Origin: VXYL01 sp965203685
GTDB taxonomy: Bacteria > Pseudomonadota > Gammaproteobacteria > Pseudomonadales > Azotimanducaceae
NCBI GenBank assembly: GCA_965203685.1
Contig: OZ241908.1
Coordinates: 2,418,001-2,482,000, forward strand
DNA length: 64,000 nucleotides
Reading direction: 5' to 3'
The notes beneath the pieces are model-generated. The model did no database searches and was not told the origin of the DNA. It saw only the letters and a program-made list of their open reading frames with translations. The position numbers and the translations under genes were made by a program. Below, one piece after another: positions 57,805 to 64,000 of this stretch. The first letter of the stretch is position 1. Each line of letters begins with the position of its first letter.

Positions 57805-58923
57805 TCAGAACGACACGCCGCTCGACAGCACCATGAACACGTAGGCCTTGGCCTTCTCAAGCCGGTCTCCGGCCACGACCAGCTTGATATGGTGAATGCC
57901 GCGCAGCAGGACGAAGCGGCCAGACTTGCCGAAGAGGGGCGTCGGCTTGGACACCCAATGGGCGAGCTCTGCGAGCTTCTCCGGGACCACGAGGTCCTCT
58001 TGGCCAAGGGCTTCGAGGAAGGGATCCCAGTCGGTGAGCCCGTCCAGCCAGTACCGGGACTCCTTGGTGTAGCGCTGCTTGACGATGAGTGTCAGGCCGA
58101 GCGTCGGGCCCAAGCCCTCTTCGAGCACGTCCACGTTGATCCCCGTCCTGATCACCTCCGCGCGCTCCCTGAACCGGGAGATCACCGAATCGACAGCAGG
58201 GATCCCCCCTGGCCAACCCGTGTTCTCAAGGTAGCAGGCGACCTCCTGCTGGGTCTTGAAGCCCATGATCGCGAGGCGGATCGCCCGCGGCCGGGAAGGG
58301 AATACGCCGAACGAGTCGAGCCGCGTATCGTCCGGCTGTGCCAGGTAAGCCTGCTCCGCACACGCGAGTTCGGCGTTCTTCCTCTCCCAGCCGACGCAGG
58401 ACACCAGTGCGTCAATCACCCTGGTGACGTCTTTGGCCTGGCCGCCGGCCCCGACGATCGGGCGTTCGCCGGGTCGCAGGAACAACCCTGGGAGCGGTCG
58501 TTCGCCTTCCTTCGCAGAGCCGATGTCGTACTCCAGCATCAGCTTGCGGCCGACAATCTCGCGAAGGGGCGAGTCTTCGGCATCCATCTGTCGGAACAAC
58601 CGCCCGATCGCCCCGGCCGCCTCATCCGTCCCGTCGGCTCGCTCGCGTTCCGCGAAGAACGCTGCCGGCGTCGTGCCGCTGGCTAGCGAGACGCCGAAAT
58701 CCGCCTGCGGCTGGCGATCGTGCAGCGGCAGTTCGAAGCCGAAGGGAAGGGCGCCCATCGAGATCGGCAGTTGTCCAGCGCACTCAAGGATGCTCGCCCA
58801 GTTCGAGTCGCCGACGAGAACTGGCGATACCTGCTTGCGGAAGTACCCAAGTAGGTCAGCCATGGTCGCGCCCTCGGCAGCAAGACAGTCCTGGGTGAGG
58901 GTGACCGCCTCGTCAATGTCCAT
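57805..58923 (-). CDS. Unrecognised protein of the RiPP operon
   Basis: 372 residues, ATG at 58923 with GAGGA upstream, nine bases after the YcaO stop. No signal peptide or membrane segment. I recognise no family. Two similarly sized halves can be seen. The first has QLPISMGALPFGFELPLHDR, the second FPSRPRAIRLAIMGFKTQQE and VDVLEEGLGPTLGLTLIVKQ, and the end is GIHHIKLVVAGDRLEKAKAY. In the second half, the PTLGLTLIVKQRY and FVLLRGIHHIKLVV segments suggest a beta-rich fold. It is the last gene of the modification operon and converges on the halogenase gene ten bases away. Its role in the pathway (enzyme, peptidase, immunity or binding) is open. Confidence 0.75.
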   Translation of the reverse strand: MDIDEAVTLTQDCLAAEGATMADLLGYFRKQVSPVLVGDSNWASILECAGQLPISMGALPFGFELPLHDRQPQADFGVSLASGTTPAAFFAERERADGTDEAAGAIGRLFRQMDAEDSPLREIVGRKLMLEYDIGSAKEGERPLPGLFLRPGERPIVGAGGQAKDVTRVIDALVSCVGWERKNAELACAEQAYLAQPDDTRLDSFGVFPSRPRAIRLAIMGFKTQQEVACYLENTGWPGGIPAVDSVISRFRERAEVIRTGINVDVLEEGLGPTLGLTLIVKQRYTKESRYWLDGLTDWDPFLEALGQEDLVVPEKLAELAHWVSKPTPLFGKSGRFVLLRGIHHIKLVVAGDRLEKAKAYVFMVLSSGVSF

Positions 58924-58932
58924 CGTGCGTCC

Positions 58933-61179
58933 TCACGCGATGACGGGTGCGGCGTTCAAATCCGGCTCCGCGAGGGGACGATCGCGGTAGCCCATGCGGA
59001 CCGGGATGTCATACAGTCGCCCGGGAGCGAACCTTGGCCAGAAGTGTCGCATGCCCGGTACGACGACACGCACCACGGGCATGCCGATGTCCGGCCGGGT
59101 CTGGTCCAGTACCAGGAACTCCATGCCACGCTCCTCGACCAGTGCGCGGCACACCTCCACGTCCTCGTGCGTGTCCGCCGACTCGATCACCTGGTAGCCC
59201 GAAGAAGTCGGGGCCGTCTCCTTTGTCGCCGGCACGAGCCAGGGGCAGTCTTCCAGCCGGGCGGTCTTCCACCACCAAAGCGCCAGCGGATCGTCGACCA
59301 TGGGCCGGCCATCGCGCTTGCCGGGCCGCGGCAGCCAAGTGAGGCATTGGTTCAGTTCGCAGAGCGCACGCAAGGCGGCCAGGCGCGGGTCGGCATGGCA
59401 GCCGGCACCGTAGATGATGTCCTCGGTGTCCCCGTCCGGTCTGCGTGAGAGCGCAACGAACGTGGGAATGCCGATGTCCGAGGTGACGTCGAGCATCCAT
59501 AGATCTCGCTCGTAGCCTGCGTATTGGCTCGGGGCCGAGGCGAGGTACTCGTCGTCAAAGCTGCTGAGGTCGACTGCGGGCACAGGCAACCGGTTGTACC
59601 ACCAGATGGCGAAGGCATCGCGCTCGGCAAGCTCATAGAAGCCTTGCAGGATCGCCTCTTCGAGCGTGTTGCCGGCGGCACAGCCGTTCGAGTCGGCGAT
59701 CAGGTCCGACGGTCCGCGCTGTTCCGGCGCCATGCTGTAGAGCATGGAGGTCGGCAAATAGCGATGCCGCTGCTCCGTCAGCGACCACACCGGTGTCCAG
59801 TCGACCTCGGCATCGGGTGCAAGACGCGGCGGAACGACGTTGTAGGGGTGGCCCTTCGCGTTGATGCTTCGCGCGTTGTCGAGTTGGGTGTCGCTGAAAA
59901 GCTGTGCCGCGTTGGGGTGGATCGCCTCGTCTTTCCCGGCGAAGTCGACGAGTCGCTTTCGGACGCGAATCTCGTCGCCGTGCAACGCTCCCGAGTAGCG
60001 CTCGACCGCTTCGCAGAGCGCGCTGACCTCCGATTGCTGCCGTGTGCTGCCTTTGCCGGCGCTTTTGCTGCGCAGGCTGCGCCTGAGCGAACTCAAGCTG
60101 CGGCTTCTCATGCCGAGATTGCTGCCGGCCCAGTACACGTGGAGCCAGGAATCGGTCTCATCCGTGGTTCGCGAGAGCCATGTCACGACACCGCTGATGG
60201 GGCTCACGAGGTGCCTGTACTTCGCCAAGGTGACCTCCGGCGCAACCACACGCGCACCACCGCTGTTGCGATGCGCCTTGGGGCTCGCGCCGAGGCGTAG
60301 CGGGAGCGGCGGCCGATCAGGCCGGTACAGGGCCTCGTCGCCACAGGCCGGGCATTGCGGCCGCCGCACGACCTTGTGCTTGGAGGTCGCGAACGTGCCA
60401 ACGTCCATCGTGATCGCGTTCGCGTGGAGCGGGGCGCCCTCGTCCAGCACCAGCCACTTGAGGATTTCCGCCGCGATCAGTCCGTAGAGCGCCTCGAGGA
60501 CGGCCGGATCCGTTGCGAACGGCTTGAATGCCCGTTCTTCCCCGGCGAAGTTGCGCAGAAAGTTGTGGACCTCTTGGTGGCTGCGCAGCCGGTACGCGAG
60601 GCACGCCCAGCATGGCCCCGCGCCATCCGCGCGAAAGACCGGGCCGAAGAGCGGCTCCATGCCTCGTGCGCGCACGGGTAGCCACGGCGCCCCCCGTTCG
60701 AGGTGACGTCGGTTCACGTCGGCGAGTGCTTCGCCGAGGTAGTCATCGGAGACGATGACGGTGAGATCGGCGTCGGCTGTCCCGGCCTTGCCGCCGGATG
60801 TTTCCAAGTGCCGCGCCAGCCGTCCATCGTCGCCGTGAACCGCGACCCGGCACGTCGCCAGACGCTGTTCGACCCAACGTGGCGACGCACCAAGCGTCGA
60901 CCAATAGGCTGCCCTTGAGCGGTCCATGCCATGGTCCGCCGAGACGACGTAGCCCCTCGCGGCAAGTGAGCCGATTGCCGTAACCACATCGGTGGCGGCG
61001 TGAGCCCCATCGAGCGCGGCCACGACCTCGTCGAGCGTGCGCTCCCCGTCGAGCAGGGCCAGCAGGTCCGCGTAGAGCTTGCCGTGCAACAAGGTGTTGA
61101 AGGACTCCGAGACCAGCAGCATCTGCCCTTCGCCGATCTCGTGGAACTGCAGATGCGGGGCGAGCGCGGGACGCTTCAC
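58933..61179 (-). CDS. Fused E1-like/YcaO cyclodehydratase (TOMM type)
   Basis: 748 residues from GTG 61179, which gives the family-typical N-terminus KRPALAPHLQFHEIGEGQ; GTG 61251, just after the neighbour's stop, is an alternative. The N-terminal part is a leader-binding, ThiF/E1-like domain with a zinc site from CWAC (190-193) and CPAC (276-279). The C-terminal part is a YcaO domain with STRQQSEVSALCEAVERYSG and DSNGCAAGNTLEEAILQGFY (ATP/Mg-binding glutamates). Such fusions use ATP to turn Cys/Ser/Thr of precursor peptides into azolines. The last residues (PLAEPDLNAAPVIA) only loosely resemble the PxPxP tail. No azoline oxidase (SagB-like) is visible. Confidence 0.9.
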   Translation of the reverse strand: MKRPALAPHLQFHEIGEGQMLLVSESFNTLLHGKLYADLLALLDGERTLDEVVAALDGAHAATDVVTAIGSLAARGYVVSADHGMDRSRAAYWSTLGASPRWVEQRLATCRVAVHGDDGRLARHLETSGGKAGTADADLTVIVSDDYLGEALADVNRRHLERGAPWLPVRARGMEPLFGPVFRADGAGPCWACLAYRLRSHQEVHNFLRNFAGEERAFKPFATDPAVLEALYGLIAAEILKWLVLDEGAPLHANAITMDVGTFATSKHKVVRRPQCPACGDEALYRPDRPPLPLRLGASPKAHRNSGGARVVAPEVTLAKYRHLVSPISGVVTWLSRTTDETDSWLHVYWAGSNLGMRSRSLSSLRRSLRSKSAGKGSTRQQSEVSALCEAVERYSGALHGDEIRVRKRLVDFAGKDEAIHPNAAQLFSDTQLDNARSINAKGHPYNVVPPRLAPDAEVDWTPVWSLTEQRHRYLPTSMLYSMAPEQRGPSDLIADSNGCAAGNTLEEAILQGFYELAERDAFAIWWYNRLPVPAVDLSSFDDEYLASAPSQYAGYERDLWMLDVTSDIGIPTFVALSRRPDGDTEDIIYGAGCHADPRLAALRALCELNQCLTWLPRPGKRDGRPMVDDPLALWWWKTARLEDCPWLVPATKETAPTSSGYQVIESADTHEDVEVCRALVEERGMEFLVLDQTRPDIGMPVVRVVVPGMRHFWPRFAPGRLYDIPVRMGYRDRPLAEPDLNAAPVIA

Positions 61180-61255
61180 ACGCCCTTGGTCCTCCGGCGT
61201 GGTCCTCGGGAGCAACCCCAGCCCGGGGCTCGACGCCGTGTGTGCTTGCACCTGG

Positions 61256-63640
61256 CTAGCCGCGCCGGACGCGAGTATGGATCTTGGCGGCCGCGCGCGA
61301 TGCCATCTCGGCCACTGCGGCATTCAGCGCCTCGAAGTCCTCGTACCCGCAGGCGTCCGCGATCACGGCCTTGACCTTCGACCCAGCCGTGGCCACATCG
61401 AATCCTTCGTCACCGACGAGGCACGTAACGCCCTGCAGATCGCGCCACAGGTCCGCGGCCTGCGCGAGCGCATCGGGACCCCGTTGGGCAAACAACGCCG
61501 CCGCGGTAGGAGCCGAGTCGCCGAGAGCCGCTCCTGGATCGGTCAACTGCAGGAACCGCGCTGCCCTCTCGACATCGTCCAGCCCGCCGCGCATCTTGGC
61601 GTAGGCGGCTACGCCCATGTCCGTTGGGTTGGCAGGCGGCTCTCGGGAGGATTCGTCTTCGCTCCAGCCCGCCAAGGCTTCGCGCCGGGCCTCTTCGAAC
61701 AGGCGGCCGAACTCAAGGTCGCCGTACTCGAAGATGCACTTGGCCCTAGTGAGGGCCGGGCTTTCGCCGGACGCCAGGTTGCTGCAGCACATGGCCAAGT
61801 CGCCGAGCGGCAGCGCTACGCAACACGGCGAATCATTCGGAACCGGGGAGTACAAGAGGCTAGCGCGCCCCAAGGTTCGCATGCTGTCGTGGAAGCGCCG
61901 GGACAGGCGTTCGCCGTCGCGCGGCCGCCAGCCGCCATGGACAAGGAGTACATCCATCGCGACACCAGGATGCGCCTCACGACTGGCGAGATCGTTCAAG
62001 GCGATCGCGGCAACCCCCGCGGCGCCGCGTGCTCCCACGCGGTCGACGACATCCGCGACCACGGCTGCGATGACGGTCGAGAGCGACGCTTCGGCTAAGT
62101 TGGATAGCGCGACCTGCGCCTCCCGGGCCGACAGGCTCCCGCGTACGACATGCATGCCGACCTGGAACGCCTTGTCGTTCGACCAGTTCCGCACCACCTC
62201 GGCGGTCTCCTTGGCGTCGGCGCTCGGTATCTCGCTGACCGCGTCTTTCATCTCCTGTACGCCCATCTCGCGCGTCCAGTAGAGCCTGGCGAGACCCCTC
62301 CTGGCGATCGACTCGGATTCCGGGTCGGGCCCGAAACCCTTCGGGAGATCGAGATCGGTGAACTCGCGATCGTGCAGCACGTCCAGCAACTCCGGGTTGC
62401 GCTCGATCCAGGCCGCGAGCCGGGGTGCGGCGGCGAAGATCTCGACAATCGCATCGAAGGCATCGGGGCGCGCCGCGGTCACGCGGCTGTCGTAAGCGCT
62501 CCAGTCGTCGACCTCCGGGTAGAACCGCTCGCGCCATTGCTCGACCAACGGGTCCATCTTCTCGAACCAGCGCTTCGGTCTCAGCACGATGTTCATCATG
62601 TCGGAGTAGGTGCCCGGCAACTCCGGCGACTCGTCGGGCCCAAGGACCTGGAGCAGCGGATAGTGGCGGGACGCCATCGCGTGATGATCGGCATGCCGCT
62701 GCATGTTGAAGAACATCCAGTTGCTGAACTTCCAGTCCGCGCTCCACGAGTGGCGCGGCAAGGCTTTTTCCCAGCGACCGTTCGGCAAGCGGACACGACG
62801 CAGACCGTAGTGCTGGAAGTAGTTGCTGAGCTTCATCGAAAAGACGCACGAAAGCCCCAGGAAGATGAAGACGGGCAGGGCCCAGGCACCGCCCATCCAG
62901 AGCACCAGGCCATACCAGAACGCGAGTGCGACACCGTAGCGCCAGAAGGGATTGCTGTAATGCCACCGGGCAAGCCCGCGCCGCGCTAGGCGTTCGCCCG
63001 AAACCCGCCATGAGTTGGTCAAGTTGCTTGCGACTTCCCGGGGAAAGTACCTCCAGAAGCTCTCTCCCTTCGGCGCCGATCCGACGTCATGGGGTGTTCC
63101 GACCTTGGCATGGTGGATGTAGACATGCTCGGTCGCGTACTGCGGGTAGGAAGCGGAGGCAAGCAGAAACTCGCCGAAGCGTCGTTCCCAGGTCGTGCGC
63201 CGGTGCACCATTTCGTGACCCACAACGAACACCGCCTGGGCTTCCATGGTCAGGATGATCGCCAGGATCGCCTCTTCCCAGATCGCGAACGGGTTCGCGA
63301 CGAGGATCTGCCACAGGCCGAAGACGAGCGTCGGCGGCCACAGCACAGCCCACGCCCAGACCGGCATGTTGTGCCAGACCAGGCGACGTTCCGGCGTTCC
63401 CGCCGGGTCCATGGTGCGTCCATCCCGGCCCAGCGCGCGATCGAGCGGACCCGCTACGCTCATGAAGAGAAACGGAGGCAATAGCCACCACCCACCATGG
63501 ACAGCCGCGAGATAAATCAGGGGGAAGATGCCGAGCGGCAGGTAGTGCGGGAGAGCATTGGCGAAGTTGGGCTCGATGCGGTGCGGGCTGACCGCCTCGC
63601 CCTGGTTCGGGACACCACCTACAGCCGTCTGTTGCGCCAT
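61256..63640 (-). CDS. AlkB-like membrane hydroxylase fused to degenerate GlnE-like domain
   Basis: 794 residues. Residues 1 to about 365 are a membrane di-iron hydroxylase of the AlkB type: HEMVHRR (142-148), EHVYIHHAKVGTPHD (171-185), NYFQHYGL (273-280) and QRHADHHA (314-321), with several transmembrane helices. From about 470 to the end it resembles the adenylyltransferase GlnE: SAREAQVALSNLAEASLSTV, then a DLASREAHPGVAMDVLLVHG stretch and DMGVAAYAKMRGGLDDVERA. In GlnE the equivalent active site is GG-x-DxD. Here GG is AS and the first Asp is Ala, so the domain is probably inactive. Upstream of YcaO in the same operon, it presumably oxidises the precursor or a lipid tailoring group. Confidence 0.8.
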   Translation of the reverse strand: MAQQTAVGGVPNQGEAVSPHRIEPNFANALPHYLPLGIFPLIYLAAVHGGWWLLPPFLFMSVAGPLDRALGRDGRTMDPAGTPERRLVWHNMPVWAWAVLWPPTLVFGLWQILVANPFAIWEEAILAIILTMEAQAVFVVGHEMVHRRTTWERRFGEFLLASASYPQYATEHVYIHHAKVGTPHDVGSAPKGESFWRYFPREVASNLTNSWRVSGERLARRGLARWHYSNPFWRYGVALAFWYGLVLWMGGAWALPVFIFLGLSCVFSMKLSNYFQHYGLRRVRLPNGRWEKALPRHSWSADWKFSNWMFFNMQRHADHHAMASRHYPLLQVLGPDESPELPGTYSDMMNIVLRPKRWFEKMDPLVEQWRERFYPEVDDWSAYDSRVTAARPDAFDAIVEIFAAAPRLAAWIERNPELLDVLHDREFTDLDLPKGFGPDPESESIARRGLARLYWTREMGVQEMKDAVSEIPSADAKETAEVVRNWSNDKAFQVGMHVVRGSLSAREAQVALSNLAEASLSTVIAAVVADVVDRVGARGAAGVAAIALNDLASREAHPGVAMDVLLVHGGWRPRDGERLSRRFHDSMRTLGRASLLYSPVPNDSPCCVALPLGDLAMCCSNLASGESPALTRAKCIFEYGDLEFGRLFEEARREALAGWSEDESSREPPANPTDMGVAAYAKMRGGLDDVERAARFLQLTDPGAALGDSAPTAAALFAQRGPDALAQAADLWRDLQGVTCLVGDEGFDVATAGSKVKAVIADACGYEDFEALNAAVAEMASRAAAKIHTRVRRG

Positions 63641-63711
63641 GGCAGTTGCTCCACGGGGCGTCGCTCCCGCCGAAATTCATCCTAGCACCGGCCCCATCGA
63701 CCGGCAATCCG

Positions 63712-64000
63712 TCACGCCCTCAGGGCTCTTTCGAGATGCACGAGCGCCTCGACGCAGAACGCGGAAGTCACCGACTCCGAACCGTGTCCGATCTGCCCCA
63801 TCGCCCCCCACTTCAGCGCCTGATCCCCGAACGCGAGCAACTCCGGCCAGCTACCGTCTTCCTGCTGCGAGCCCATGAGATCCTCGGCAATGCGCTTCAC
63901 GTCGATCCTATCGAGGCTCTCGATGTTGTGGAGCGCCGAGACCGCCTGCGCCGTGTGCAGAACGTCGCCGAAAGCTCCCTGTGCGTCGCGCAAGCCCAAT
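63712..64000 (-). CDS. Prenyltransferase/squalene-cyclase repeat protein, C-terminal part
   Basis: At least 95 residues; the frame is open through the right edge, so the gene is partial at its 5' end. LMGSQQEDGSWPELLAFGD is a QW-type repeat of terpene cyclases and prenyltransferase beta subunits. GSESVTSAFCVEALVHLERA continues the alpha-alpha barrel. It is 71 bases upstream of the AlkB-GlnE gene on the same strand and belongs to the RiPP operon by position. It could be a triterpene-cyclase-like enzyme or a repeat protein without catalytic activity; the Asp-rich active-site region is outside the window. Confidence 0.7.
   Translation of the reverse strand, partial: LGLRDAQGAFGDVLHTAQAVSALHNIESLDRIDVKRIAEDLMGSQQEDGSWPELLAFGDQALKWGAMGQIGHGSESVTSAFCVEALVHLERALRA

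Noticed and set aside
59524..60300. Plus-strand 258-codon frame antisense to the YcaO gene
   Set aside because: No family pattern; the minus-strand YcaO motifs are clear.

Overview
The window is about 64 kb of GC-rich DNA with bacterial gene architecture: short spacers, ATGA/GTGA overlaps, many GTG starts, plus-strand and minus-strand operons. The gene set (type III secretion, imuA-imuB-dnaE2 mutagenesis cassette, TonB receptor, lipoproteins, Tat-exported molybdenum enzyme) points to a proteobacterium, probably a gamma- or betaproteobacterium. The secretion system, a phosphoinositide phosphatase effector, ankyrin and leucine-rich repeat proteins and many toxin-antitoxin pairs suggest a host-associated life; that is inference.

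1-7.4 kb: type III secretion injectisome genes. Plus strand: sctI (partial), sctJ, sctK, sctL, a chaperone-like gene, sctT, sctU. Minus strand, converging on them: sctQ (short), sctR, sctS, sctD. 7.7-10.8 kb: a 1012-residue probable effector that joins an N-terminal run of EPxY-like tyrosine motifs to a SopB/IpgD-type inositol phosphate phosphatase (NCKSGKDRTG active site). 10.8-13.3 kb: a decayed stretch, an orphan ParB/VirB-like DNA-binding protein, and an AT-rich patch.

13.3-19.2 kb (minus): ankyrin protein, ZnuD-like TonB receptor with His-rich loops and a small secreted partner, MaoC-type hydratase. 19.3-29.4 kb (plus): IorAB molybdenum oxidoreductase, NfeD-flotillin pair, CHY zinc-finger protein, HyuAB hydantoinase/oxoprolinase pair, periplasmic solute-binding protein. 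29.4-40.8 kb: two tRNA-Leu genes bracketing a VapBC module, a 2064-residue secreted metalloprotease-LRR protein, an AbiEii-type nucleotidyltransferase coupled to an unknown gene, a phosphodiesterase, a glyoxalase-II-like hydrolase and a PIN toxin.

40.8-43.4 kb: a complete IS21-family element with a 5-bp target duplication. It splits the 74-residue AbrB/MazE-type antitoxin of the PIN toxin; the two halves can be rejoined in frame. 43.6-49.1 kb: imuB, imuA and dnaE2 around a LexA-like site. A small palindromic element has been captured inside the imuA and dnaE2 reading frames, in different frames. 49.2-56.0 kb: VapBC, gltX, M48 lipoprotein peptidase, tRNA-Ala, enolase-superfamily dehydratase, small conserved protein, acyl-CoA dehydrogenase and divergent enoyl-CoA hydratase.

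56.0-64.0 kb: a RiPP biosynthetic cluster that runs off the right edge. An 83-residue NHLP-type precursor ending in Leu-Cys-Cys-Cys-Trp is followed by a flavin-dependent tryptophan-halogenase homologue. Converging on them is a minus-strand operon with a terpene-cyclase-like repeat protein (partial), an AlkB-like hydroxylase fused to a degenerate GlnE-like domain, a fused E1/YcaO cyclodehydratase and an unrecognised 372-residue protein. I consider this cluster and the tyrosine-motif/SopB effector the two most novel items.
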